The notes under the pieces: generated by a model | The model's input: only the letters and a program-made list of their open reading frames with translations | Told to the model about the DNA's origin: nothing | The model's database searches: none | Shown here: in pieces, positions 23,453-32,132 of the stretch | Numbering within the stretch: the stretch's first letter is position 1 | Layout of the letters: each line of letters starts with the position of its first letter | Source of the DNA: DASPUH01 sp964518505 | GTDB taxonomy: Bacteria; Chloroflexota; Limnocylindria; Limnocylindrales; CSP1-4 | Reading direction: 5' to 3' | DNA: 41,639 nucleotides | NCBI GenBank assembly: GCA_964518505.1 | Contig: CAZFGT010000020.1 | Span: 1 to 41,639, forward strand | Made by a program: the position numbers and the translations under genes

Positions 23453-23481
23453 GGGGGATGCCGGCGCGGCCGGCATCCCCC
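23453..23481 (-). promoter_or_regulatory. Strong stem-loop between binding-protein and ATPase genes
   Basis: GGGGGATGCCGGC (23453-23465) and GCCGGCATCCCCC (23469-23481) are perfect 13-bp arms around a 3-base loop. It lies between the stop of the binding-protein gene (23506) and the ATPase start (23426). There is no T-tract after it on the minus strand, so complete termination is unlikely. Stem-loops at this position in importer operons commonly stabilise the binding-protein mRNA and lower expression of the membrane genes; that role is inferred here. Confidence 0.7.
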
Positions 23482-23505
23482 TGGAGATACGGGTAAGGCC
23501 GGGGA

Positions 23506-24678
23506 CTATTCGCCCGGGCCCTTGCAGGCGATCGCCTGCGGCGTGGTATAGGTGGTGTAGTTGGCGATCTGGATGCCCAGCGGCCACGTCGGGTCGAGAC
23601 CCGTGACCTGCCAGGACTTGAGCGTGGTCTTGCCGGCATCGGTCAGGTTATCCACCGCGACCGGGTCGAGCAGGACCGTGTTGGGATGGGCGGCTGACGG
23701 GTCAGTCGCGACCGTCTGGCCGTTGAGGAGCTGCAGGGCCAGCGTGATGCCGGCGCCGCCGACGGCGGCCGTGTTGGTCACCGCGACGCCCTTGAGGCCG
23801 GGGTAGCCCACGGGGTCAAGGAGCTGCTTGACGAATGCGCCCAGGTCCGCGCCGACGATCGGCACGAAGGGCTTGCCCGCCGCCTTGATCGCATCGACGA
23901 CCATCGAGTCCATGCCGGACGTCCAGATCCCCTGGATCTTGTCGTACTGGCCGCTGGAGATGAAGGCGTTGATGAGGTTCGTGGCGGTGGTGGGGTCCCA
24001 ACCGGTGGCGACGCCCTCGTCATTGGGGACGACCTTGATGTTGGGGTATTGCTTGAGGATGTTGTGGAAGCCTGTGTCGCGGTCGGTATCAGCCGGGTTG
24101 CCGGCGAGGCCGCGCATGTAATAGACGGTGCCCGTACCGCCCATCTGGTCGAACAGCCACTTGGCGCCGAGCTCCGCGTACTTGACCTGGTTGTTGTACA
24201 GGTTGTACGTGTTGGTGTCGGTGACGTAGGCATCGACCGAGACGGTCTTGATGCCGGCCGCCTGGGCCTCGGCGAGCGCCGGGTTGAGGGCCGACGGGTC
24301 GTTCGGGTTGAAGACGATCGCGTTGACGCCCTTGGCGATCAGGTCACGGATGTCGGAGAGCTGGCCCGCCGCGTCCGTGTTGCGATGGATGACGGTCAGC
24401 TTGGAGACCGCGCCGGAGACGAGAGCCTGCGCCTTGGCGGTGCAGACCTGCTCCTCGCGGAAACCGTTGCCGACACCGGCGGCGTTCGAATAGCCGATGG
24501 TGTAGGTCTTGCTGGCGGCGGGTGTGGAGGCCGCGGGCGTGGGCGTGCCCGCGGCGGCCGTCGGGGTACCGCCGGCGGCGGTGGGCGGCGCCGTCGTGGC
24601 ACCACTGGAGCAGGCGCCCGCGATGACCATGACTGCGGTCAACGCTGCGAGCGCGCGTCCGATTCCGGAATGCTTCAT
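23506..24678 (-). CDS. Sugar ABC transporter substrate-binding lipoprotein
   Basis: Extracytoplasmic sugar-binding protein of the RbsB/Peripla_BP_4 type, 390 residues. The N-terminus MKHSGIGRALAAL is a signal peptide followed by AGAC, with Cys23 as the probable lipid-attachment site (the lipobox is relaxed, Ala at -3). A Thr/Pro/Ala-rich linker of about 45 residues follows. The ligand-binding lobes start at KTYTIGYSNAAG; DIRDLIAKGVNAIVFNPNDP and VDAIKAAGKPFVPIVGADLG are typical family segments. The start is the ATG at 24678 with GGAGG 10 bases upstream; an in-frame ATG at 24717 would spoil the signal peptide. It follows the SIS-domain gene after 60 bases. Confidence 0.93.
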   Translation of the reverse strand: MKHSGIGRALAALTAVMVIAGACSSGATTAPPTAAGGTPTAAAGTPTPAASTPAASKTYTIGYSNAAGVGNGFREEQVCTAKAQALVSGAVSKLTVIHRNTDAAGQLSDIRDLIAKGVNAIVFNPNDPSALNPALAEAQAAGIKTVSVDAYVTDTNTYNLYNNQVKYAELGAKWLFDQMGGTGTVYYMRGLAGNPADTDRDTGFHNILKQYPNIKVVPNDEGVATGWDPTTATNLINAFISSGQYDKIQGIWTSGMDSMVVDAIKAAGKPFVPIVGADLGAFVKQLLDPVGYPGLKGVAVTNTAAVGGAGITLALQLLNGQTVATDPSAAHPNTVLLDPVAVDNLTDAGKTTLKSWQVTGLDPTWPLGIQIANYTTYTTPQAIACKGPGE

Positions 24679-24738
24679 GGAGATAGAACCTCCGCAATGC
24701 TGCTGCCGGCGGTCCATTCTGCAACCACCGGCGCGAGC

Positions 24739-25569
24739 CTATGTCGTGGATCCGAAGAGCGCGTCGCTTCCTCCTCCACCTCCTTGCTGGTCGATCGCGC
24801 GGGCTAGCCGCCGCGCATGCTCTCGATATGCCGCATCGAACAGGGCCCTGGACCGCTCGGCGCCCACGACGCTTGCGCGCGTGATGACCGGCGGCATGAC
24901 CCCCCGAGCCACGAGTAGTTCGGCGGTCCGGACCTTGATCGCGTTGACGATGGCGACCGCCCCGATCGTGGACCCGGGCCCAATGGGGGTTTCTAGGGAG
25001 TCGATGGTCACCATCGCGTCGGCCGGCGGCGAGCAGGTGTCGAGCACGAGGTCGGCCACTTCCAGCAGCCGCGCCCCGGCCGCCGGCTCGGGTTCGCCCG
25101 ACATCGACTGGGCCACCGACGTGACGGCGATCACGCGCAGGCCGCGCTGCTTGGCCACGCGCGCCATCTCCACGGGGAGGGCCGTCAGGCCGCTGGCGGA
25201 GAAGACCATCATCACGTCGCGGGGGCCGAACCGGAAGTTGGAGAGGATGACCTCCGCCAGCCCCGGGACGCGCTCGATGAACATCGCCTGGCGCTGCCCG
25301 TTGGAGCCCACCACCTGGGTGTGGAAGGTGACCGACAACTCGACCATCGGGTTGAACCCGGGATAGGACCCGTAGCGGGGGAACATCTCCTCCACCGGGA
25401 TCCGCGAATGGCCCGCCCCGAACAGGTGCACCAGCCCGTCGCTGCCGATCGCCTCGGCGCACCACTGGCTGGCCGTCTCGAGGCCCTCCGCCTGGGTCGC
25501 ACTGACGCGCTCCAGGAGCGCCGCCGCCTCGCGCAGCCACGTCGTGGCGCCGGTCGTGATGGCGTTCAT
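24739..25569 (-). CDS. SIS-domain sugar-phosphate-binding protein
   Basis: A 276-residue protein with a SIS (sugar isomerase) fold. LVHLFGAGHSRIPVEEMFPRYGSYPGFNPM is the first phosphosugar-loop region, MMVFSASGLTALPVEMA (about residues 120-136) the second, and GLRVIAVTSVAQS the following strand. It belongs to the uncharacterised SIS proteins of the UPF0309 type found in sugar operons, which may isomerise or sense a sugar phosphate. The C-terminal tail is Gly-rich. It lies 22 bases downstream of the DeoC gene and before the binding protein. Isomerisation of a phosphorylated sugar ahead of aldol cleavage fits the context but is inferred. Confidence 0.83.
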   Translation of the reverse strand: MNAITTGATTWLREAAALLERVSATQAEGLETASQWCAEAIGSDGLVHLFGAGHSRIPVEEMFPRYGSYPGFNPMVELSVTFHTQVVGSNGQRQAMFIERVPGLAEVILSNFRFGPRDVMMVFSASGLTALPVEMARVAKQRGLRVIAVTSVAQSMSGEPEPAAGARLLEVADLVLDTCSPPADAMVTIDSLETPIGPGSTIGAVAIVNAIKVRTAELLVARGVMPPVITRASVVGAERSRALFDAAYREHARRLARAIDQQGGGGGSDALFGSTT

Positions 25570-25591
25570 GCGGCCACCGTCGGGCAGCGCA

Positions 25592-26326
25592 TCAGTAGCC
25601 GCCCTCGGAGGCGGTCGCGACCGGTGCGCGGCCGGCCTTGCGGGCGCGGAAGTCGTCGATGATGGTGGCCGTGGCGGTGGCCCCGATGCGGGTCACGCCA
25701 AGGTCCATCACCGCCAGCAACGCGTCCAGGGTGCGCACGCCACCGGCCGCCTTGACGCCGATCGTCGGCGACGTGTTGGCCCGCATCAGGCGCAGGTCGT
25801 CATGCGTCGCCCCGCTCGGCGCGAAGCCTGTACTGGTCTTGACGAAGTCGCCGCCGGCGGCCTCCGTCAGATGGCAGGCCCGGATCTTCTCGTCGTCGGT
25901 CAGGTAGGCGTTCTCGAAGATGACCTTGAGGATCGCCCCACCCGCGTGCGCCACCTGCGCCACGGCGCGGATGTCGGCTTCCACATCGGCGTCGCGCCCG
26001 GACTTGAGGGCCCCGATCTGGATGACCATGTCGAGCTCGGTCGCGCCGTCGGCGAGGGCGCGCTGGGCCTCGAAGACCTTGACCTCCGTGGTGTGGTTGC
26101 CGTGCGGGAAGCCGATCGTCGTGCCGACCGCCACGTCGGTCCCCTCAAGGATCGCTTTGGCCCGGCGGACATCCGCCGGCCGGACGCAGACGGACGCCAC
26201 GTCGTAGCGGGCGGCGAGCCGGCAGCCGTCCTCCACGAAGGCGTCGTCCAGCTCGGGTCGGAGCAGCGAATGGTCGATCGTCTTGGCGATGTCGTGCTCG
26301 GTCAGGTCTTCGACGGTGAATGCCAT
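25592..26326 (-). CDS. deoC: Deoxyribose-phosphate aldolase (DeoC) family protein
   Basis: Class I aldolase of the DeoC/LacD superfamily, 244 residues. IDHSLLRPE opens the barrel, ELDMVIQIGAL carries Asp99, DFVKTSTGF carries the Schiff-base Lys163, and GVKAAGGVRT carries the activating Lys192. All residues needed for deoxyribose-5-phosphate aldolase chemistry are present. DeoC normally cleaves 2-deoxyribose 5-phosphate to acetaldehyde and glyceraldehyde 3-phosphate; in this sugar operon the true substrate may be a related phosphorylated sugar. The start is the ATG at 26326 with AGGAG 8 bases upstream; the frame is open further upstream, but that is shadow of the next gene. Confidence 0.9.
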   Translation of the reverse strand: MAFTVEDLTEHDIAKTIDHSLLRPELDDAFVEDGCRLAARYDVASVCVRPADVRRAKAILEGTDVAVGTTIGFPHGNHTTEVKVFEAQRALADGATELDMVIQIGALKSGRDADVEADIRAVAQVAHAGGAILKVIFENAYLTDDEKIRACHLTEAAGGDFVKTSTGFAPSGATHDDLRLMRANTSPTIGVKAAGGVRTLDALLAVMDLGVTRIGATATATIIDDFRARKAGRAPVATASEGGY

Positions 26327-26352
26327 GGCTGGCTCCTGCAGCGGACGAGCCG

Positions 26353-27267
26353 CTACTTGCAGTACGGGCGCAGGACGTCCCGCGCGATGAGGAATCCCTG
26401 CTTGACCTTGTCGTCGGTGCCTTCGAAGCGGCGGTCCTCGTGCTCGATGATGCAGTCGCCCTCGTAACCGGCCCGGTAGAGCTCGGAGAAGACGACCGAC
26501 CAGTCCACCTCGCCAAGGCCGGGGATGCGCGGGATCTGCCAGCCCATGCCCATGGAGAAGACGCCGCGCTCGTACAAGCCGTCGCGGTCGATCATCAGGT
26601 CCTTGGCCTGGTAGTGGAGGACGTGCGGCCCGAACTCCTTGAGGAAGCGCCGCGTGTCGATCATCTGGAGGACCAGGTGACTGGGATCGAAGTTGAGGCC
26701 GATCGTGTCGCCCCACTGCTCCAGGATCCGCCGCCACATGCGGGGGGTGGTGGCGATGTTGTGGCCGCCCGGCCACTCGTCGTACGAGAAGAGCATGGGG
26801 CAGTTCTCGAGCGTGATCTTGCGCCCGTGGTCCTTGGCGAAGGCCACGATGGCGGGCCACACGCGCAGCGCCTCTTCCCAGTTCTGGTCCTGGGTGCGGG
26901 CCGCGTCGCCGCCCATGAACGTGTTGACGAGGGGCACGTCCATCTTCTCGGCGGCCGTGATGACGTGCTTCAGGTGCGTGATGACCTGCTCGCGGTGGAC
27001 CGGATCAGGGTGCAGCGGGTTGGGGTAGAAGCCCAGGCCGGAGATGGCCAGGCCCTTGTCGCGGAGCTCACCGACCAGCTCCGTGGCCTGGGAGGCGGAG
27101 AGGTTGGCGACGTCGATGTGGCTGGTGCCGGCGTAGCGGCGGGTCGGGCCGCTGCTCTGAGGCCAGCAGGCGATCTCGAGGACCTCGAATCCGGCCGACA
27201 CGCCCCAGTCCGCGACGTCCATCAGCGGCGTGGCCGGGAACGGAGCGGTGAGGAATCCCAGTTTCAT
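26353..27267 (-). CDS. TIM-barrel sugar phosphate isomerase/epimerase family protein
   Basis: A 304-residue AP-endonuclease-2/xylose-isomerase-like TIM barrel of the kind seen in IolE, IolI and hydroxypyruvate isomerases. Metal-binding positions are visible: Glu154 in ITLENCP, Asp194 in LNFDPSH, His218 in VLHYQAKD and Glu275 in CIIEHED. Such proteins isomerise, epimerise or dehydrate sugars and inosose-type compounds. The start is the ATG at 27267, which overlaps the stop of the upstream Gfo/Idh gene as ATGA; an upstream in-frame ATG at 27309 would run into that gene. Coupling to two Gfo/Idh dehydrogenases suits an oxidation-then-isomerisation route. Confidence 0.88.
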   Translation of the reverse strand: MKLGFLTAPFPATPLMDVADWGVSAGFEVLEIACWPQSSGPTRRYAGTSHIDVANLSASQATELVGELRDKGLAISGLGFYPNPLHPDPVHREQVITHLKHVITAAEKMDVPLVNTFMGGDAARTQDQNWEEALRVWPAIVAFAKDHGRKITLENCPMLFSYDEWPGGHNIATTPRMWRRILEQWGDTIGLNFDPSHLVLQMIDTRRFLKEFGPHVLHYQAKDLMIDRDGLYERGVFSMGMGWQIPRIPGLGEVDWSVVFSELYRAGYEGDCIIEHEDRRFEGTDDKVKQGFLIARDVLRPYCK

Positions 27268-28442
27268 GGCGTTACGACCTCCTGGCGCGCACGGGCGACA
27301 TCGACCCATCGGCCCTGGCGAGAGCTCTCGAGCACGGCGTCCCCGACGAGCATCTCGTCATGGCCGTCGGCGAAGTCCGCGTAGGTGCGGGTGGCGGATG
27401 GGGCGCCGCTCATCACGTCGGCGTAGATGGCGCGGAAGACCGCCCCGAACGTGTCGGCGAAGCCCTCGACGTGTCCACCGGGCAGCCGGGCAGCGGCGCT
27501 GCCGACGGCGTTCATGAGGGCCGGGTTGCGCAGCAGCACCTCGTTGGGCCGGTCCCGATGCCCGATCCACAGCTCTTCGGGCCGCTCGGACTCCCATGCC
27601 GCCGCGGAGGTGGCGCCGTCGATCTGGTAGGCGATGCTGTTCTTCCGCCCCGGGCTCAACTGCGAGATGGCGCAGGCGCCACGGGCGCCGCCCTCGAAGC
27701 GCAGCATGATCGTGGCCACGTCCTCGGTGTCGATCTCCACGGGGACCGTCTCGGCGGCCCGCTCGGTGGAGAACGTCACGACCCGCCCCGCCGGCCGACG
27801 CCGCACCGGGATGAAGGTCGTCAGGTCGGCCATGACCGCGTCGACCCGATGCCCGATGAGGAAGCTGGTCAGGTCGAGCCAGTGCGAGCCGATGTCGCCG
27901 ACCGCGCGCAGGGCGCCGCCCTTGTCCTTTTCCAGACGCCAGTTCCAGTCGGTGTCGAAGAGCAGCCAGTCCTGGAAGTAGTGGCCGGTGACGAGGCGCA
28001 CGTCGCCCAGGCCGCCCTCCGCGATGAAGCCGGCCAGATGCTGGTTGAGGGGGTAGAAGCGGAGGTTGAAGTTGACCGCGTTGACCAGTCCGCTCGCGGC
28101 GGCCAGGGCGACCAGCTCGCTCGACTCGGCCGACGTCATGGCCAGCGGCTTCTCGCAGATGACGTGGCGGCCGGCAGCCAGGATCTGCTTCACCTGGGCG
28201 TGATGGAGCGCGTTGGGCGACGTGACATGGACCACGCGCACGGCATCATCGGCGAGCATCTCGGCGAGGCTGGCGTAGGACCGGGGCAGGCCCAGCTCGG
28301 TCGCCCGCGTGGCGCCGAGTTCGGGTGACGACTCGACGAGACCCAGGACCGGCACGCCGATACGGCGGAGGGCCTCGATGTGGACCGTGCCGATGAATCC
28401 GGAGCCGATGACCGCAGCACCGACATCCGCAAGGCGCGTCAT
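27264..28442 (-). CDS. Gfo/Idh/MocA-family oxidoreductase
   Basis: NAD(P)-dependent sugar or cyclitol dehydrogenase, 392 residues. The N-terminal Rossmann domain has VIGSGFIG (11-18), and CEKPLA with Lys98 is the family's EKP motif. GDIGSHWLDL in the C-terminal domain carries the catalytic Asp-x-x-x-His pair. The ATG at 28442 is preceded by a strong GGAGGAGG about 8 bases upstream. The 114-base gap upstream (28443-28556) contains TATAGA and a small AGTC/GACT repeat, so an internal promoter is possible. It is followed by the TIM-barrel gene with an ATGA overlap. The substrate is unknown; inositols, glucosides and sugar acids are typical. Confidence 0.92.
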   Translation of the reverse strand: MTRLADVGAAVIGSGFIGTVHIEALRRIGVPVLGLVESSPELGATRATELGLPRSYASLAEMLADDAVRVVHVTSPNALHHAQVKQILAAGRHVICEKPLAMTSAESSELVALAAASGLVNAVNFNLRFYPLNQHLAGFIAEGGLGDVRLVTGHYFQDWLLFDTDWNWRLEKDKGGALRAVGDIGSHWLDLTSFLIGHRVDAVMADLTTFIPVRRRPAGRVVTFSTERAAETVPVEIDTEDVATIMLRFEGGARGACAISQLSPGRKNSIAYQIDGATSAAAWESERPEELWIGHRDRPNEVLLRNPALMNAVGSAAARLPGGHVEGFADTFGAVFRAIYADVMSGAPSATRTYADFADGHDEMLVGDAVLESSRQGRWVDVARARQEVVTP

Positions 28443-28556
28443 CTCCGGCTCCTCCTCCCGCCCGACGGCCCAAGCTCCCGAGCCACCGTGCCCAACCAGT
28501 CTATACGACTAGATGGGTGCTGCACGACGGTTGGCCAGGGGACCGGCGCCTGCATC

Positions 28557-29759
28557 TCAGCCCGCGGCGACGGTGCGGTCGGTGAAGTCCCCGCTGACGG
28601 GGTCCTTGAGGATCAGCTTCGTGCGCCCGTCGGGCAGCACCTCGCGCTTGATGACGACGTGGCCCTCGAAGGTCTCGGGCGACTTGGCGATGCGCGGTGT
28701 CGACCCGCCGCGCCAGGCGAACAGGTCCACGGCCTCCCATGAGCCGCTGCGGGCAGAGCGGTAGGCGGCGTCCATGACGGCGTTCACGACGTAGCCGTCG
28801 TACAGCGTCTCGCGCGGGCTCGTGCCGCCGTCGAGGGCGTCGAACATGTCGCTGAACATGTCGACGTAGCCCAGCTCCGAGACCTCGTCGCCGACGGGGA
28901 AGAGCCAGCCCGCGGCCGTCTCCGCCTTCTCCGCCACGTAGCCGCCGGTGCCCCCGGCCGTGAACACCTCGTAGCCCGTCCGCAGGAAGTGGTTGAGCCA
29001 GATCGTGCCGTTGGTGCCGGCCACCTCATCGCGCAGGTCCATGCCGCCACGGAAGGTCCAGCTCACCTCGAACTGGCCGATGGCGCCCGACTCGAAGCGG
29101 ATGAAGGCGACCGCGTTGTCCTCGTCGGCGATGGGATGGACGAGGGTGTCGGTATGGCACATGACCTCGACCGGTCGATTGCCCTTGCCCACGAAGTTGC
29201 GGATGATCTCGATGCAGTGGCAGCCCAGGTCGATGATGGCGCCGCCGCCGGTCAGCCGGCCGTCCCAGAACCACGCGCTGTGGGGCCCGGGATGGGCTTC
29301 GCGGGAGCGCACCCAGGTCACGTCACCGACGACGCCGTCCTGGACGGACCGCACCGACTTGAGCGTCTTGGGCGTGTAGCAGAGGTCCTCCAGGTAGCCC
29401 CCGAAGACGCCCGCCGCCTCGACCGCCTCCAGCATCCGCTGCGCCTCGGCCGCGTTGCGACCCAGGGGCTTGGTCACCAGCACGGCCTTGCCGGCCGCGG
29501 CGACCGCCTTGACCGCCTCCTCGTGGAGGTGGTTGGGCAGCGCCACCACGACCACGTCGGTCTCGGGGTGGCGGATCGCCGCCAGCATGTCGGTGGTGAC
29601 CTCGGGGATGGCCCACTGCTTGCCGAACTCGGCCGCCCGGGCCGCCGTCCGCGAGTGGACGACCCGCACGCGATCGCGACCGCGCTGCCCGTGCAGCGTC
29701 ATGGCGTAGAAGCCCGCGATGAGCCCCGTGCCGAGCAGCGAGATCGAGTGGGCCTTCAT
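28557..29759 (-). CDS. Gfo/Idh/MocA-family oxidoreductase
   Basis: Second dehydrogenase of the same superfamily, 400 residues, only distantly similar to its neighbour. The cofactor loop is LLGTGLIAG (8-16). VTKPLG with Lys97 replaces the usual EKPL (Thr for Glu). GAIIDLGCHCIEI carries the Asp-x-x-x-His pair. A C-terminal extension, GHVVIKREVLPDGRTKLILKDP, is not part of the standard fold. The ATG at 29759 overlaps the flavin oxidoreductase stop as ATGA, so it is translated with that enzyme. Two Gfo/Idh enzymes in one operon often act on a substrate and its 3-keto intermediate; that is inferred. Confidence 0.9.
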   Translation of the reverse strand: MKAHSISLLGTGLIAGFYAMTLHGQRGRDRVRVVHSRTAARAAEFGKQWAIPEVTTDMLAAIRHPETDVVVVALPNHLHEEAVKAVAAAGKAVLVTKPLGRNAAEAQRMLEAVEAAGVFGGYLEDLCYTPKTLKSVRSVQDGVVGDVTWVRSREAHPGPHSAWFWDGRLTGGGAIIDLGCHCIEIIRNFVGKGNRPVEVMCHTDTLVHPIADEDNAVAFIRFESGAIGQFEVSWTFRGGMDLRDEVAGTNGTIWLNHFLRTGYEVFTAGGTGGYVAEKAETAAGWLFPVGDEVSELGYVDMFSDMFDALDGGTSPRETLYDGYVVNAVMDAAYRSARSGSWEAVDLFAWRGGSTPRIAKSPETFEGHVVIKREVLPDGRTKLILKDPVSGDFTDRTVAAG

Positions 29760-31939
29760 GCGACCGGCACCTCCGTGTGGCTCGCGGCCAGCGCCGCCAT
29801 CTGCTGGGCCGTGTAGGACGGCCCGGTCTCGCGGGTGAGCTGGGCCCGCACGTCCAGGGGCAGGTCATGCAGGATCGCGCCGTTGGGGTTGAACAGCAGA
29901 TCCTCGTCGACCTCGTAGCCGAACGCCGACCCCTCCTTCACCGCGTGATACAGGTTACGGGGTCGGACCGAGTCGCCGACGTTGAGGACCGGCACACCGG
30001 CGGCGCGGAGCTGGCCAAGGAGGGCCACCTCCGGCCTCGTGTGGCACGTCACGACGTTGTCGACGGCCAGGGTCGTGCGCCCGAAGTCCTTGTCCTGCAG
30101 GACGACCTCGCCGGGCCGGATCTCCGCCACGGTCGTGCTCGTGAGCACCGTCACCGGGTGCGGGTACGGCCGCGACTCCAGGACCTCGGCGTCGCCCTGC
30201 GCGAAGCGCTTGCGCAGGACGTACATGTGGATGACCTCGCAGTCGGCGGCGAACTCGGGGTTCTCGGTCACGATCGTGACCTGCTTGCCGATGTTGGCCA
30301 GGAAGGCCGCGGTGTCGGTGGCGGCGTAGCTGTCGCCCCACAGCAGGACGTGTGAGCCCAGCTTGTGCAGCCGCCGCCCGCCCGGATAGCACTCGCAGGC
30401 GACCTTGGGGCAGGCCATGGCGTCCTCGAAGGGGATGACCCGGGAGGCGTCACCGGCCACCTCCGGCACGTACGAGCGGGCGCCCGTGGCGTTGAGCACG
30501 ACGTCGAACTCGGCGAGCTCCTCGACGGTCGGGGCGTGGTTCAGGCGGACGTCCACGTTGAGTTCGACGAGCTGGTCGCGGACCCAGTCCAGGTACCAGC
30601 GCATCTTCTCCTTGCCCGGCACGAGGCAGACGTACTTCATGGCCCCGCCGAGCTCGCCGGCCTGCTCGAACAGCGTCACCAGGTGGCCCCGCTCGGTGGC
30701 GATGCGGGCGGCCTCCATGCCGGCCGGCCCGCCGCCGACCACGGCGACCTGGACCGGCTTCGTGGTCCGCTTCATCTGCGCGTAGGCGGGGTTGCCGCAC
30801 GCCGCGTTGATGGAGCAGGCGATCTCCTTCTTGGCCATCAGCGATTCCTGCCAGCAGCCGCCGAGACACGAGATGCAGCGCCGGATGGACTTGACCTTGC
30901 CGTAGCGGGCCTTGACCGGCCAGTAGGGATCGGCCAGCAGCTGGCGGGCGAGGCCCACGAGGTCGGTCTGGCCCTCCGCCAGGATCTGCTCGCAGTAGGC
31001 CGGGTCGCGCAACGAGTGGCTGGTGATGACCGGGATCTTGATGACCTTCTTGACCGCCGCCGCGGCATAGGTGGCCCAGCCCTGCGGGTAGGGCATCGGA
31101 TCGAAGCCCGCCCCGGCGCTCTCCTGCATGCCCATGGAGAGGTCGATCGCGGCGCAGCCGGCGCGCTCGAGCAGACGGGCGATCTCCAGGCCCTCCTCCG
31201 TCGTGCGGCCGCCTTCGCACCACTCGTCGAACGAGTAGCGGACCAGGAGGGGGAAGCTGCGGCCACACTTCTTCTGGATGGAGTCCACGACCGCCAGCGG
31301 GAACCGCATGCGGTTCTCCAGGCTGCCGCCGAAGCGGTCGGTGCGCATGTTGAGGAAGGGGCTCATGAACTCCGACAGCAGGTAACCGTGCGCGGCATGC
31401 AGCTCGACCGCGTCGTAGCCGGCCTGCTTCACCCGCCAGGCGGCCTCGCTGAAGAGATCGACCAGCTCCAGGATCTCGGCGATCGAGGCCTCGCGGATCT
31501 CCTTGCCCTTCTCGTCGGCGTTCTCGTAGACGATCTCGTGACCGGCCGACCAGGGCAGCTTGAGGACGCGGTCGGTGGCGCCCAGCGTGTTGTACCGCGG
31601 GATGGCGCACTGCCGGCCGGGATGCTGGAGCTGGACGGCGCACTTCGCGCCGTAGCGATGCATGCTCTCGGCCAGGCGGGCCAGGCCGGGGATGTAGTTA
31701 TCGCCGTCCGCCACGAGGCAGGTGACGGTGGGCCGGCCGGTCTTCATATCGGGCGTCGTGGCGCCCACGATGATGAAGCCCGTGCCGCCGCGGGCGATGT
31801 CGCCGTGGTGGGCGATGTCGCGCTCGCTGACCTCGCCGTCGGCGTGCGAGGAGCTGATGTCCGTCGGCACGTGGACGATGCGGTTGGAGAGTTCGAGGCC
31901 GCCCATCTGGAGGGGGCTGAACAGGTTCGGGAAGTCCAT
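29756..31939 (-). CDS. NADH:flavin oxidoreductase, 2,4-dienoyl-CoA reductase/TMADH type
   Basis: A 727-residue three-part oxidoreductase. Residues 1-345 are an Old Yellow Enzyme TIM barrel binding FMN (NLFSPLQMGGLELSNRI; ELHAAHGYLLSEFMSPFLNMRTDRFGGS). C355, C358, C362 and C375 (RCISCLGGC...AC) bind a [4Fe-4S] cluster. From residue 396 an FAD/NAD(P) domain follows with VVGGGPAGMEAA. This is the layout of 2,4-dienoyl-CoA reductase, trimethylamine dehydrogenase and related enone reductases. The ATG at 31939 has AGGAG upstream; the frame is open far upstream into the spacer, but the barrel starts here. It heads the minus-strand sugar locus and faces the 2-oxoacid oxidoreductase genes. Substrate: a conjugated carbonyl or amine, not readable. 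Confidence 0.92.
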   Translation of the reverse strand: MDFPNLFSPLQMGGLELSNRIVHVPTDISSSHADGEVSERDIAHHGDIARGGTGFIIVGATTPDMKTGRPTVTCLVADGDNYIPGLARLAESMHRYGAKCAVQLQHPGRQCAIPRYNTLGATDRVLKLPWSAGHEIVYENADEKGKEIREASIAEILELVDLFSEAAWRVKQAGYDAVELHAAHGYLLSEFMSPFLNMRTDRFGGSLENRMRFPLAVVDSIQKKCGRSFPLLVRYSFDEWCEGGRTTEEGLEIARLLERAGCAAIDLSMGMQESAGAGFDPMPYPQGWATYAAAAVKKVIKIPVITSHSLRDPAYCEQILAEGQTDLVGLARQLLADPYWPVKARYGKVKSIRRCISCLGGCWQESLMAKKEIACSINAACGNPAYAQMKRTTKPVQVAVVGGGPAGMEAARIATERGHLVTLFEQAGELGGAMKYVCLVPGKEKMRWYLDWVRDQLVELNVDVRLNHAPTVEELAEFDVVLNATGARSYVPEVAGDASRVIPFEDAMACPKVACECYPGGRRLHKLGSHVLLWGDSYAATDTAAFLANIGKQVTIVTENPEFAADCEVIHMYVLRKRFAQGDAEVLESRPYPHPVTVLTSTTVAEIRPGEVVLQDKDFGRTTLAVDNVVTCHTRPEVALLGQLRAAGVPVLNVGDSVRPRNLYHAVKEGSAFGYEVDEDLLFNPNGAILHDLPLDVRAQLTRETGPSYTAQQMAALAASHTEVPVA

Positions 31940-32010
31940 GGCCTGGAGTCTCCTGCGTGACGAGGCAAGCGCCGTGGCTGGAGGGTGGCAAAGCCGGATG
32001 GCACCGGACA

Positions 32011-32081
32011 GGGCCGTTCGGACCGATTCCCGGGGACCCCGCGGGCCCCGCCCGGGCGCGTGGCCGGTGGCCGAACGGCCC
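32011..32081. repeat. Long inverted repeat in the divergent spacer
   Basis: GGGCCGTTCGG (32011-32021) and CCGAACGGCCC (32071-32081) are perfect 11-bp arms enclosing 49 bases that are themselves rich in short GC repeats (CCCGGGG, GCGGGCCCCGC). It lies in the 210-base gap between the divergent starts at 31939 and 32150 and would fold in a transcript from either strand. I compared it by eye with common riboswitch cores and found no match. Confidence 0.5.
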
Positions 32082-32084
32082 CTG

Positions 32085-32099
32085 CGAAGGCACCCTTCG
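32085..32099. repeat. Hairpin adjoining the long inverted repeat
   Basis: CGAAGG (32085-32090) and CCTTCG (32094-32099) pair around CAC. It sits 50-65 bases upstream of the ferredoxin start and directly after the 32011-32081 repeat. No T-run follows on either strand; its function is unknown. Confidence 0.4.
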
Positions 32100-32126
32100 G
32101 CACTCGCCGGTGACCCGACCCGCACG

Positions 32127-32132
32127 TACGTT
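32127..32132 (+). promoter_or_regulatory. Candidate -10 box for the ferredoxin oxidoreductase operon
   Basis: TACGTT (TANNNT) lies 17 bases before the GTG start at 32150, and GGAGG follows at 32139-32143. A recognisable -35 is lacking. The call rests on position and pattern only. Confidence 0.25.

Noticed and set aside
31980..32110. Riboswitch (SAM, TPP, cobalamin, glycine, T-box) in the divergent spacer
   Set aside because: Conserved core sequences of these classes are not present; only generic inverted repeats are.
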